Assembly (NCBI GenBank): GCA_009746045.1
Contig: RPFO01000348.1
Location: forward strand, 1,672,801-1,736,800
Direction of reading: 5' to 3'
Length of the DNA stretch: 64,000 nucleotides
DNA from: Mesostigma viride
Taxonomy: Eukaryota > Streptophyta > Mesostigmatophyceae > Mesostigmatales > Mesostigmataceae
The notes beneath the pieces were generated by a model. The model saw only the letters and a program-made list of their open reading frames with translations. It ran no database searches and was not told where the DNA came from. Positions within the stretch are counted from its first letter, which is position 1. The number at the start of each line of letters is the position of its first letter. The position numbers were made by a program, and so were the translations under genes. Shown here piece after piece: positions 42,801-53,779 of the stretch.

Positions 42801-45800
42801 TCTCGAGAATTGTTTTCACACGTGTCTTCCTGCCCATCCTTACACACACAGCCCCATGTCATCCCCTCCGTACACAGCGGCCTGCTCCCTGCCCTTTCCG
42901 GCGCCCCTCGCCCTCCATTCTTCCTCCCCCCCCCCCCCGCGCCCCCCCCACTTCCACCTGTCCTTATTCCGCACCTCGTCTGGTGCCTGACCTGTCTCCC
43001 CCCGTTGCCCTCCCATTTCCGGACTGGTTGCGCCCCTTGCTTCCTTGCCACTCACGCCCCCGCTTTCGTGCCCCTTTTGGGATCTTACTAATGATATATA
43101 TAACTATATAAGGCTATATATACGATATCTTGATGTTGATATATTGCCCTCAGAGTGGACAAGGTTCCGATTGCCCCTTGGCGCCCCTCTTAGTTGCCCT
43201 TTTTTTCCTTTCATACTAACTACCCGCTCATGCCCCCCGCATGGACAAGCTGCTGACGAGCGCCGCCTAGTGCCCCTGCTTCCGTGCCCCCTTTCGTAAT
43301 CATAACCGTCATGGCAACGGTAACAGCATGGACAAGCTGCTGATGACCGAGGAAGGCCGCCGCGAGTTAGAGGACAGCATCCTGGCCGAGAGCGACCCGC
43401 TGTGGTCCGGTCCCAAGCCTGGGGAGGACGGCTATGGGCGCGCTGGGGGCGACTGCCCTGCGGGTGCCGCCAAGCCGAGCCCAGACGAGCTCATCAAGAG
43501 CATCGCCGAGCGGTCGACCGGCGGCGCGGACGCGCGCAGCAAGCTGGAGATGCTGCTCAAGAGCTCCAGCAAGGGCAGCAGCAGCAAGAAGGGGGGCGGC
43601 GACGCGGGCGGCCGCGCGGCCCGGCCCACCGTGGCCAGCCTGTACGAGCATTGTGACGACGACGACGAAGTGCGCAAGCGCATCCCGATGAGCAGCTCGG
43701 TGAGTACAGGTGGCGGCGCGGCAAGGTGCAAGAAAGTTTCTTTTCTAAGTTTGGATTATGGTGGGAGGGAAACAGCTTCGGCGGGTGTCAGCAACGGGAC
43801 GCAGCAAATGAAAGGTCGGCGAGGACCGGTGGCGGGGTGCTTGGACTAAAAAAGTCCGACCTGTTTAAACAAGGGTTTCCCCTAACCCTTTAGGCAAGGG
43901 TTTCCCCCCGCGGATTCTGGTTGCGACGCACGAAGCTTGCGGGAGGGTGATGTCGGACGAGCACGGTGTGAGGGCAGGTGCTGATGTGGCGTTGGCAGTA
44001 GCTGCACCCATGGTGTTGGTTTAGCTGTGGGAAAGACAGAAAAGGAAGCCTGGGTTGACCTGGCTGGGAGATCACTGAGACAGCCGGCAGGTGGAAAGCA
44101 GTGCAAAGACAATATGGCGAGGATTGTTGGCGCTGTGTCTTTTTGGGTTTGGTGATCAGGGTGGGTGGGTGTGTCTTCCCGATGCAGCGATGCGGTAGGT
44201 TGTGCCGATGTCATCTTTTGACAAAAAAGAAATAATAAATCCAGAATGCACGCAGCATGCGGTTGGCGCCAACCCTTTGCAAAGGGGTCGCGCTGGTTAT
44301 CAGATTGGAGAAAGAGAAAGTTCAACCAAGGGACAACAAGAATAGTCCGTTGAGCTGGACCCATGCTCCATGGCATCCTCCCGCTCCCCAACCCCTTCCT
44401 ACCCATCTCCCCCTTGCCTGCCCCCCTCCCCCCCTTTCCCCTCACATCGCTGGCTAACCTTGGCGTGTTTGCCTCCCCCCTCCCCCGTCCCCCCTCCCCC
44501 CATCTCCCCTCCCCCCTCTCGCCTCCCCTCCCCCTCCCCTCCCCCCTCCCCTCCCTCCCCCCTCCCCCTCCCCCCTCCCCCTCCCCTCCCCTCCCCTCCC
44601 CCCTCCCCCTCCCCCTCCCCCCTCCCCTCCCCTCCCCTCCCCTCCCCCCCCCTCCCCCTCCCCCTCCCTCCCCCTCCCCCCTCCCCCCTCCCCTCCCCCT
44701 CCCCTCCCCCTCCCCCTCCCCTCCCCCTCCCCCCTCCCCCCTCCCCCTCCCCCCTCCCCCTCCCCCTCCCCCCTCCCCCCTCCCCCCTCCCCCTCCCCTC
44801 CCCCTCCCCCCCCCTCCCCCTCCCCTCCCCCCCCCCTCCCCCCCCTCCCCTCCCCCCCTCCCCTCCCCCCTCCCCCCTCCCCCCTCCCCCCTCCCCCTTC
44901 CCCCCCCCTCCCCCCTCCCCCCTCCCCCTCCCCCCCTCCCCCTCCCCCCTCCCCCCTCCCCCTCCCCCCTCCCCCCCCCCCCCCCCTCCCCCCTCCCCCT
45001 CCCCCTCCCCCTCCCACCCCCTCTCCCCCTCCCCACCCCCTCTCCCCCATCGCAGGGCTACCCGGGCCCATCGGCGGGGTGCACCGCGGTGGTGGCGCTG
45101 GTGAAGAACGGGACCCTCTATGTGGCCAATGCGGGGGATTCGCGGTGTATCATCAGCCACAAGGGGAAGGTGAGCGACGCTGGCTGAGGACACATCTCGC
45201 TTAGTCTGGTGCTTTGACTGCTTGTAGTCCGTCTTCAACCCCCCCCACCCCCCCACCCCCCGTGTTCCAGGCGGAGTAACACAGCCTATCACTGTCTGCT
45301 AACTTTTCTTGGATTGCTAGTTCGTCTGTCCCCCTGTCCTGCCTCCCCCGTTCTTCCTTCCCCCCAACATACCCCAGGTGGACTTTTGCAACCTATCACT
45401 GTATGTTGGCTTGTATTGACTTGTCTCATGGCGCCGTCCAGCCCCTTCCAACCACCCTACCCCTCTCACAAACCCTCTAGAGATGAGGGAGTTGGTGCAT
45501 TCTGTTGTTAGAGTACCCTTGGCTGCTACGTAGTTTCATGCCCCCCCCTTCTCCCCTGCTCCTGTCACCCCTTGTCTTCTTTCCCACGTCTTCTCCAACC
45601 CCCAACCCCAACCCCCCACCCCACCCCACCCCCCCCACCCACCCACACACACCACCCACCACCCACCACCGCCACCACGGCGTGAAATCGATGACGTTGC
45701 CTATGGCTATGCGCTGTGTCCACATCATCCCATCTTCTAATCCCAATTCCTTCCCACCCCACCCCTTACCCCAGGTGAATGAAAGGATGATTGCCCTAGT

Positions 45801-48800
45801 ATCAACTGCTACTAGTTTTTCTGTCCCTCTGGCCTGTGTCCCCCTGTCTTCTTTCCCCCGACATACCCCAGGTGAAGGAGATGACCCACGACCACAAGCC
45901 AGACGATGCCATCGAGAAGACGCGCATCCTCAACGCGGGCGGGTTCATCGCGGATGGACGCGTCAACGGGAGCCTCAACCTGTCGCGCGCCATCGGTCTG
46001 TGCACCTTAACAATGTAGCGCACTCGCCTATAGTATGTGCCCCTGAACAATATAGCGCACTCGCCTTAAGTATGCATTGCTACGATACACATTCATTGCC
46101 TCTGTATTCCCTATTCTCCCTCTCCTATGGTATGCATGCCCGCCGATAAGATGCGATTGGTTGCTCTCGACGGGAGGGTGATGACTTGATGGTGTGGCGA
46201 GCTCTCAAGTCTCTTCGTGCGTACTTGTATGTGCATGCTCGTGCGTGCGTGTGCGTGCCGGCGCGCAGGCGACATGGAGTATAAGCGCAACCCCAAGCTG
46301 CCGCCTGCTGACCAGATCGTGGTGGCGATGCCAGAAGTCCGCATGGTCAGTGGGCACACACACACGCACATGCCAGTCTCGTCCAACAGGATGGATTGTT
46401 TCTCATGATGTATTTGCGAGTGGTTATAAAGTTTCGTAACGTAATCAGGTGTGCAGACATGTCCAGCTCGGGGGGTCATGCTCACGGCGGGCATGCTCAT
46501 CCCCCCTTTCTTAGGTTTCTGCAAATGTGATGGGGCTTGATGCCTAATCAGCATTGCGTCCTATCAGCCCGCCCGCCTCCTATCAGCCCACCTCGCATCA
46601 GCATCGCTTCCTGTCAGCCCGCCTGCTATCAACCCGCCTCCTATCAGCCTGCCTCCTATCAGCATCGCCTTCTTGGAGGCGAGGGGTCGCCCTCGCGAAG
46701 CCCAGAATAATAGTCTTGGTCACTGTCAGGGTCACTGTCATGGTGACCATCAGACGAGGGGTCGCCTCCGCGTGGCCCCGTGCTCTGTGTGTTTTTTTCA
46801 ATCAAGCATCGCCTTGCTACCGGGTGTGCATTTTTCGCAGCTTTCCAACCTGGTTACAGGATTGCCCGCGCGGTTTGATGGATATGGCCCTTAAGACGAG
46901 AGGTCGAGCGGTTGCCCCTGCGAAGCCTGGGTGCTTTGTGGCACGGGGGGGAAAGTAGAATTTTTTTTTGTTTTCCTTCTTTTTCCCCCCAAGCCTGCGC
47001 TGCGCCAACCTGCCCTGTTGACGAGGCAGCCTGCATGGCCGGGCCTGGCCACTTCTCGCTTCTCTGACCCTGGGCCGCTGCTACGCGCGTGCAATGCGGC
47101 GTCTAGGGTGCAGCACGCATGCATGAGATGCATGGCCTTTGCATGAGCTGCTCGTCTTGTCGATGGCGGGTGCTCTATCTATGCTCGACTGTCCCTGGCG
47201 CGTGCGTGCGAAGCATGCCCTGACCTCGTGCTGCTCATCTGTCTATGATTATGGCCGTGTGCTGGTTTCCGCGTCGCTGGCGCGTGCGTGCCGCGGGACA
47301 GGAGAAGCTCAAGGAGGGCGACGAGTTTGCGGTGCTCGCCTGCGACGGCGTGTGGTGAGTGCTGTCGTCTGCAACATAGTAGCCTAGGGCATGGGAACCT
47401 TGGTTGCGCCCTGGTGTGGCCTAGTTTATGCCCATGTAAGCATGTGGCGGTTGGTCTTTAGATTCGCAAGGCAGCCTCTCCGTAGGTGGTCCGGTTTATT
47501 CCTATTTGTGGCTACCCCCAGGAACTTTGCGGCAGCCTAGCGCTCATGGATTTCCGCTTGACCTGATTTCGCTTGACCTGTGAAATCTCTTATGCAAATT
47601 ATATAATATCTGAATAATTGCAATTTATATAATATTCTGACATGCTCGCCGTTGTGTGTTTGCCCTCCTGTGCTCGCCGTCGTGGCCTCTTCCTTGGCTC
47701 CCCCCCCCCCCCCCCTGCCGTGCAGGGACGTCATGAGCTGCCAGGAGGTGGTCAACTTTGTCAGGGAGCGCCTGGTGGAGGTGCGTGCAGTCTCGCGCTC
47801 GTGCAGCTTTGCTCCACCTTGGTAGAGAGAAATAATAATATAACAAATACAGTATAAACAGCTATATATTCTTGTCTTATATATTATGTTCTCGTCTTAG
47901 ACTCTTTAGGTTATACTCTAGTGTCGTGCTCTCTACTCCGTTACATCTTGTCTTGTATTTTCTGTCTTATACCTGCCCACCTAATAATTTTGGCATGTTG
48001 CGGCAGCCTTGCTGGCTCGCTGCACTTGTGATTGCCAGTCTCTCGATGCCGGTGTCATCGTGCATTTCCATGGCACTGGGTGATGGCTAGCCCCCCCGCC
48101 ACACAACAGTGGTTGGGTCTCACGACAGCGTCCCGCGGTGACAAGTGGCGTCGCCGTCTTGTAGTGGACGGGGACAGATGGGCCGTTGCAGTTGGAGGTT
48201 TTGCGAGGCAAGGGGACGGATTCCCTTAATTTCAGTCCACGGGCTCACACGCCCATTACCATTGCACTGCTCATGTGGCACTTTTGGTCGTACACTAGAG
48301 TGACCCGCTGACTTGGCCCGGAATGTCCTCCCACCCACGTGCATCCCCCCAATGGTGCCCGGGGCTTATCCGTACCTGCACCTACACTTTTGATCTGGGG
48401 ATCAGTCCCTTGCTCTGGGACTCGAAATCCTTCTTGGTCGACGTCTGGTTGCTCTCCTTCTTCCCCTTGTGGCCCCTTCACTCAGCTTGTGAAACAGATA
48501 GGAGTATCCTTTTGCCTGCGCCCCCCCGCTGGCACTACCCACCCGCGAGCCCATACTTTTTCGCCCTACCTGTTTGATGTCAACCCCGGACGACAGGGCA
48601 AGCCGCTGTCGAGCATATGTGAGGAGATCTTCAACCACTGCCTGGCCCCTGACACCGGCGGCCAGGGACTGGGCTGCGACAACATGAGCGCGGTGATCGT
48701 CCTGTTCAAGAACTACATGGGCAAAGGGCTGGTGCGGCCGGCCGGCAGCAAAATCCCGCCCCCGCCGCCCATCGGCGCCGGGATCCTGAAGAACCAGCAG

Positions 48801-48821
48801 CCGGAAAACCAGCGGGTGTGA
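39812..48821 (+). CDS. PP2C-family Ser/Thr phosphatase, 10 exons, 437 aa
   Basis: Exons 39812-39928, 40124-40190, 41891-41999, 43327-43699, 45056-45169, 45872-45995, 46269-46345, 47302-47354, 47726-47780 and 48597-48821 join in frame with GT-AG introns (1314 nt). The product starts MGAYLSTP, as in plant PP2Cs, with Gly2 placed for N-myristoylation. Metal-site motifs are [10 protein letters not shown] (Asp38), VFDGHGG (Asp58, Gly59), ANAGDSR (246-252), ACDGVWD (Asp342) and GCDNM (Asp391). DHKPDD and [17 protein letters not shown] are also family blocks. These enzymes use two Mn/Mg ions to dephosphorylate Ser/Thr. Exon 4 inserts an acidic, then Ser/Lys/Gly-rich stretch between the DGHGG and AGCTAV blocks, reminiscent of PPM1G/PTC-type proteins. 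The tail is Pro-rich. Substrate unknown. Confidence 0.93.
41318..41707 (+). repeat. (CCAAA)n(CCAAG)n(CCAAA)n pentamer array
   Basis: Nearly 390 bp of pentamers in PP2C intron 2: CCAAA/CCCAA variants to about 41459, CCAAG from about 41460 to 41633, then CCAAA to 41707. The symmetric block layout suggests expansion of a variant inside an older array. It ends about 180 nt before the exon 3 acceptor. Confidence 0.95.
42082..42139 (+). pseudogene. Duplicate of PP2C exon 3 3' end with a GTGAGT site
   Basis: AACCGCACTCAGGAGGCGCT plus CGAGGTGGCGTTCCTGCA repeats the end of exon 3 (41955-41999) 127 bp downstream. It continues through a splice-donor-like GTGAGT into intron sequence. Reading exon 3 through to this donor meets an in-frame TGA at the first donor, so use would truncate the protein. 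It could act as a decoy or nonsense-mediated switch. Confidence 0.75.
42909..42960 (+). repeat. C-rich run in PP2C intron 3
   Basis: A run of about 14 C, then CGCGCCCCCCCC, lies within a C/T-rich stretch of intron 3 (about 42840-43060). Confidence 0.7.
43239..43256 (+). repeat. 18-bp copy of PP2C exon 4 start
   Basis: GCATGGACAAGCTGCTGA is identical to 43326-43343, the start of exon 4, and lies 87 bp upstream. Similar flanking text (GCCCC-GCTT-CGTGCCCC) also repeats. It lacks an AG in the matching acceptor position (CGC instead of CAG), so it is probably not used. Confidence 0.75.
44395..45050 (+). repeat. 650-bp CCCCTCC polypyrimidine array
   Basis: The array consists almost only of C and T, built of CCCCTCC and CCCCCTCC words, and ends six bases before the exon 5 acceptor CGCAG (45055). 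It therefore acts in place as the polypyrimidine tract of PP2C intron 4. Long open frames on both strands are by-products of the repeat. Confidence 0.95.
45255..45780 (+). repeat. Serial copies of a 3' splice-site segment in PP2C intron 5
   Basis: The true acceptor ACATACCCCAG|GTGAAGG at 45871 is preceded by look-alikes: ACATACCCCAG|GTGGAC ending at 45377, CTTACCCCAG|GTGAATG ending at 45774, and GTGTTCCAG|GCGGAG ending at 45270. The first two share CCTATCACTGT about 15 nt after the AG. The intron therefore seems to have grown by repeated copying of its own end. Confidence 0.7.
46003..46076 (+). repeat. Short tandem duplication at start of PP2C intron 6
   Basis: Two copies of AACAATRTAGCGCACTCGCC with similar flanks follow the exon 6 donor directly. 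Only two copies are seen. Confidence 0.7.
46553..46676 (+). repeat. Degenerate CCTCCTATCAGCCCG tandem repeat
   Basis: About seven short units of CCTCCTATCAGCCCG/CATCAG text in PP2C intron 7. They are followed by two or three copies of an AGACGAGGGGTCGCC-type block at about 46675, 46752 and 46893. Confidence 0.7.
47701..47716 (+). repeat. C homopolymer before PP2C exon 9
   Basis: About 15 C precede TGCCGTGCAG|GGACG. The run is the polypyrimidine tract of intron 8. Confidence 0.8.
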
Positions 48822-49920
48822 CGGATGCAAGTGAGGAGACACGCCCGGGGTGTGCAGGAGAGTAGGGTACGTCAAGGGAGGGGGGGGGGGGGGGGGGGGG
48901 TGAAATGATAAGAAGGTGGGTTGACATTATTATAATTAATGTCAAGGTTCAGGGGAGCCTGGGCGTAGGTGCCCTACCCCGGGGGGAGGAGTTGCCTCTG
49001 TCCATTAGTCTTTGGTGCAGCAAGCGAGTAAAGTGATTAATGTCAAGGGTGCCCTGTGCCCAGGGGGTTGTGTGTGGGAAGCTCTTGTTGCAGGTCTTGG
49101 TGCACATGATAGGATAACGGGGTTGTAGAAATCGAGCATTTGTGGCATGGGGCTCACTTGAATGTCCAGTTGTCTATCGGAAGTGGAAGCTGACCTTTGG
49201 ATGCTCTCTTTTGCTGTGGTTTTTGTGTTGGCTTTGGTGGTTGCAGGCCGATGCGACTCAAGTGTAGAGCAAACTGGTCGCTTGTGCTGCTTGGAGGTCA
49301 ACTGGAAAGAATTGAGGCATGCTGCATTCACTAGTGGCATTGCCCCTAGTTTTACAAAGTCATGGCACACTCTCCCTGTATATTTTGTGTAAAGCCACGC
49401 CCCCACATGGATATTAAGTAAGACATTGATTCCTGTTCGTGGCATGCGCGAGAACGGTGGGAACCAAGCAATAGGTGTGTGGGATTGGAACCACGACGTC
49501 GCAGGTTTGCCTTGCTTTCTCTGCGCACTTGCCATGCCCCATAACTTTGTATCTACTGCCATGGTGCCGTGAGGCTTTTTATGTCGATCGATCTCGAGGA
49601 AATAGACCGTGGAGTGGTACATATTTACTTTGATTTCTTGCACCCTGGAATGACCCCGGCAGGCTACTGGCTTGCTGGATGGTCAAGGGTCAAGTCCGTA
49701 GGGAACCTATGGAGCGAGCCTTTGAGTTTGGAAGATCCAATGATCTAGACTCAGGCCTTGCTTGCGTTCCCCATTCAGCACTGCCAATAATTAGCTCATA
49801 TTGCTCTTTGTAAATTGCGTTGTATGACGTGTTCTTTGGTCAACGAGGCAATTCTTGTTGATAACGGGATGATCTGCTGTTCATTAAATATTATAAGCAA
49901 TATTCCCGTAATAGACAGAG
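48822..49920. other. PP2C 3' flank, no further gene recognised
   Basis: Contains a run of about 20 G at 48881-48900 just after the stop codon and ordinary sequence beyond. A minus-strand frame of 212 codons (49005-49643) has no recognisable domain and overlaps the likely 3' UTR. I regard it as chance. Confidence 0.45.
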
Positions 49921-49924
49921 ACTA

Positions 49925-50335
49925 GTGGGACCTGCTGGCTTTGCCCAGCCAAAAAAGGTCACTTTTGGGCGGCAGAGAGTGGTTTTGGGCGGTAGAGGGA
50001 CTGCCCGCTACGCGTAGTTCGTGGTATCGTGCTCCTTTGCTTCGCTCCGGAGTAACGTGCAGTTTGTAGTACGTGGTCCTTCGCCGCGCTCCGCAGAGGG
50101 GAGCAGTACGGTGCTCGCTTCGCTCGCCGCCCGCTGAACAGTACGGTGCTCGCTTCACTCGCGGCCCGCGGAACAGTACGGTGCTCTTGGTGCGCTTTCA
50201 GCGCAGCTCGCTTCGCTCGCTGGGCGCTTCGCGCACGGGTTGGTGGTCAGTAGGTCCTCTTCTTTCGTATTGGCGTTCAGTACTTCCAGGCTTTTTTGAT
50301 TGGCGGGGAAGTCGCGATGCCCTGGATAGTGGCGG
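49925..50335. repeat. Organelle-like GC palindrome cluster
   Basis: Many short GC palindromes of the GCTCGCTTCGCTCGC and GCGCTTCGCGC type, with repeats of GAACAGTACGGTGCTCGCTT (three times) and GGCTTTGCCCAGCC, lie in a 400-bp block. Such hairpins are characteristic of intergenic DNA in chlorophyte chloroplast and mitochondrial genomes. No organelle gene is present, so the origin is an inference. Confidence 0.5.
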
Positions 50336-50790
50336 ATGAGCGACAAATGCTAAATTAGAAATAAAGATCAACTTGGACACTCAGGAAAGGTACACGTTCA
50401 CATTCCATGCAGCAAATGGGTGCATCTTGCTTGTAGTACGTGCATCTGCTCATCGCTACTAGATAATCATTATATTGCATGATGAACGGGAACTTAGTAT
50501 TGTCTAGCATGCATAGTGTTGTTGATCGATCATTAATCATCAGTTTTATTTTAAGTGAGACAATTAGTGTACGTATACATTCAGCCGTGTTCAGCCCGTC
50601 TCACGGTGCGAGACTGAACAAGTCTCGCGTGCAGACACGTGTGTAGTACTCCTACACACAGATCTCGCTCGAGTGATTTATCTAGTACCAAATCCGAAAG
50701 GCTTGCATCACTCCCCGGACAGGAGAACTTTTGCGGATGACTGTAGGTGTAAGTTGGCGATGCCATGGTAACCGGACACGTCCGTCCTAA

Positions 50791-50923
50791 AGTCAGCAAA
50801 ATTGGTGCGAGAGGTCCCCAGTTCGATTCCGGTCGGATTCATTTGCAGATCGCGTTTTTCCGCGTTTTCCGCGGCCCGGCACTGAACGCAAATGTTTTTC
50901 ACCTTTGCGGAGTGCCTGATCAG
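50791..50923 (+). mobile_element. tRNA-related SINE, second copy
   Basis: Nearly identical to the complement of 35929-36064: AGTCAGCAAAATTGGTGCGA, then AGTTCGATTCC (B box), GGATTCATTTGCAGATCGCG and ACTGAACGCAAATG. It ends GCCTGATCAG. The target duplication is not clear here. Confidence 0.65.
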
Positions 50924-51006
50924 AGTATACATTCATTAGTTGTCTCATGCATTCACAGTGTTGTCTTATTCATCAGTGTTCAATTAGTTTGAATTGAATT
51001 GAATTG

Positions 51007-52960
51007 TAACATAACTCCGTTGGGAGTATATGTAGCACATAGCCCTTGAGAGGGGGCATATGGCCTATCATACATCCTAAGCTACTTCCTGCAAGGGTGG
51101 GGATGTAAAGGACCCTTGCTCTAGAGGTGCACCAGGGCACTTGCATCCCCATGATCTTCAAGCTATGCCCAGCGAAGGGGGAGCCTGTCATGGGGGGGAA
51201 GATCAGCATAGCTATACAAAAAGGCTAGGGCATGGCGTCTCAGCAGAGAGTTACTCCCTGCATGGGCACAACATAGCTAAATAAAGCTAGGCATCATCTG
51301 GAGTGTGGCACATCATAGGCACACATGTACATGATTAAATAAAGCGTGTGGCTTAGCTAGGGTAGTGCCTCTAGGAGGCGTACATGTACATGGCCACGGT
51401 CTATCTATTCTACACTACTACTGCTGTATTCCCCTAAGCTGGGGCGTCTGGAGTCGTTGGGGCCGCGGGGGTCGCCTGCCAGGGCTTGTGGCCGACGTAG
51501 ATGGCCGCCCCCTTCCAGTACACCGGCTGCCCCGCCTTGGTCTGCCGGAGCTGGAGGTAGATGGGCCATAGCTCCCGTCGCCGTTGTTGCTGCGCCAGGG
51601 TCAAGTCGTCGTCAAGGGTGAAGAGAGTCTTCTCGAGCCGCTTGCGGCGTCGGAGAAAAGAAATCTTGTCCGCCGGGGTCTTAAAGGTGAGAAGGAGCGG
51701 GGGCGGCCCTGCCTTACCCCGCGCGCGGGGAAGGCGGTGGGCGACCAGGTCGATCTCACCAGTAAGGCCCATGCGACTAAGAATTTCTCTCTCAAACGCA
51801 CGTGCAAGCTTCTCGGAATTCTCACCTTCCTCCATGTCGAGGTTCTTGACAATGACGTTAAGGCTGCGCTTGGCAAGCTCGGCCTCCTCGCGGAGGTCAA
51901 GCGTCTGCCGCTGGAGCTGGGCTGCGACGGCGGAGGTGGTGGAGGTGGTGTGCTGCTTAAGCATGTCCGCCCAGGTCGTGATGGGAGGAGCATCGCCGGC
52001 CAGGCCAGCAGAGGCTGGCTTGGCGGCAATGTCCTTCACCGCCTGGGCGGTGAGGCCCGCGGTGTTCTGCAGGACCTCGATAGCGATGGCATTATCCTTA
52101 AGACGTTGGTCAATGTCGCGGAGCTGGGCGGTGATGGAGTCGGTGGAGGCGGAGGGGGGGGGTGGAGGCGAGGAGGGTGGCGGTGGCGGTGGGGATGGTG
52201 GGGAGCTCAGCAGCCAGCGTGCGACCCACAGCTGCCACATCTGCAGCTAGGGGCGTCACGTGCTGTGAGATGGTTTCTTGGAGGTGGAGGAGGAAGGTGG
52301 ATTCGGTCAAGGGGGAGGGGGTCCAGAGGTCCGTGACAGAGCGGTCAAGGATGGAAAAGAGGGCGGCGAGCTGAAGACGGGGGCGAGACCAGCGGGCCAG
52401 GTTCTCAGGTCGGTGAGTAAACCGGCCGTCAGGTCCAGGGCGGAGGCGGTAATGGCTGTGAAGGCGCTGGCACAGGTCGAAAATGGAGGCGTATGACCCA
52501 TAAAACACGAGCTCCAGTATCTTGATGGGTGGCATGTCGAAAAAGCCGGGTCTGGCACCGTCGAAGGTGGAAAATAACCCGTCAACGTCAAAGTCGCGCT
52601 CAGACCAGCTTGGTTCGGTTGGGCGGCTGCGTTTTGGCTCGGGCGAGGCTGAGGGCGAGGCAGGAAGCCCGGGAGGGTGCTGGGCGACAACCAGTGCGCG
52701 ACTAGGGTCACCACCGCCTTCCGGCCCTGATGGCGAAGCTGCAGCCGGAGCTGCAGACGTATTTTCATTGCCGAGCGCAGCCGTCAGGCTGCGTTGCGTC
52801 GATGGGCGTTTGCTCATCGTATATTGCGTAATAGCGTCGGAAAATTATATCAGCATGTGCGTCGTAGAAAGACGCGTCGATTGTGATATTCACGGCTAAA
52901 TTCGGTGCTCAAACGTGAAAGTTATGAGCTCCGCCGTCAGCCATGGCTACCTCGGGGTGG
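51007..52960 (-). mobile_element. ORF1-only LINE, minus copy
   Basis: On the minus strand a leader shared with 3080-3235 is followed by one ORF1-type gene, then a 3' region ending in repeats of ATTCA (plus-strand GAATT repeats at about 50990-51006). There is no RT gene. The 3' region matches fragments at 21508-21700 and 25975-26312. The tail unit (ATTCA) differs from the TTAA tails of the other copies, which suggests tails are copied at the insertion site. Confidence 0.65.
51434..52817 (-). pseudogene. L1-ORF1-like protein, one frameshift
   Basis: Minus-strand frame from 52817 (MSKRPSTQRSLTAALGN) ends at 52110, while the rest is open in another frame to 51434; one indel near 52190-52240, in a Pro-coding homopurine run, separates them. 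Shared with the 3.2-kb copy are PSASPEPK and an LDDDLT-AQQQ-RRELWP block. The middle is helical (SITAQLRDIDQRLKDNAIAI), then NVIVKNLDMEEGE (RRM-like start), PPPLLLTFKTPADKISFLRR and KRLEKTLFTLDDDL. It is the better preserved copy. Function as for LINE RNA-binding ORF1p is inferred. Confidence 0.6.
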
Positions 52961-53760
52961 TTTTACCGGATTAGGATACATTTGCACGGCTTCAAATGTA
53001 TCCTAAATGCACCATTGGCAAACATGGTTTCTGGACATGGTCGATATCATTAATATGTTTGGCAAGCATGATATGATCATGCTTGCCAAAGATGTTGTCT
53101 CTTTTCATATTTCACACATATATTATCGGCCTCGGCGTGCCATGCTTCCACGTTTGTTGTCTCTTTTCATATATTGTAAGTATGATCAATAAAATTCCAA
53201 ACATGACCATGTTGGAGACTTCAAGTGGAGCATCATGATTACTGTTTTCACTATTACGTAACCCATGGTTCATGTTAACATGGCATAATGAGCAATCCTA
53301 TTGACCCCATGACTAATGGTGAAGTTAATAAAGTTACATCGTGGCACGTCACTATAGCATCAAGTTGCATCATTGTGCATAAAGTAGTTTAGCACTGAGT
53401 TGGCATGCCAACACCAGGTACACTAAATAAATTAAAACCAGAATTGATAAACAACCCAGTATCCAAATACAGTATCCATATATATGCAGGTCGTACTACA
53501 GGTGCAGCCACGGCTGCCACGCGGCTTCTGCAGCGATCACGCTCTTTCTCCTAGACAATTGCTCTACTGGTCCCTACAGGTCGGTCGACTTGGACCATGA
53601 TGCGTCAAGAACAGTTAATTGACCGACTTAAACAAGATGTTTGTCTACATGCAGCTGTCTGCACCTAACTAACGCGAAACCGCGTGCTACCAAATATAGG
53701 GGGAAATGCATGAGTAACACATGTCAACGCACAACCGGTGGAAATCACGCGATACCAACC
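52961..53760. other. No recognisable gene
   Basis: Begins with CGGGGTGGTTTTACCGGATT and GGATACATTT, a block that recurs reverse-complemented at about 62195-62215. The rest is AT-rich with short frames only. Confidence 0.45.
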
Positions 53761-53779
53761 GCGGCAACAGTGGTGTGAA

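Noticed and set aside
44363-45292. Pro/Ser- or Gly/Glu-rich frames of 200-300 codons
   Set aside because: Artefact of the C/T array in PP2C intron 4. Only the last 38 codons on the plus strand (exon 5) are real coding sequence.
49005-49643. 212-codon minus-strand frame
   Set aside because: No recognisable domain or motif, no splice partners, and it lies in the probable 3' flank of the PP2C gene.
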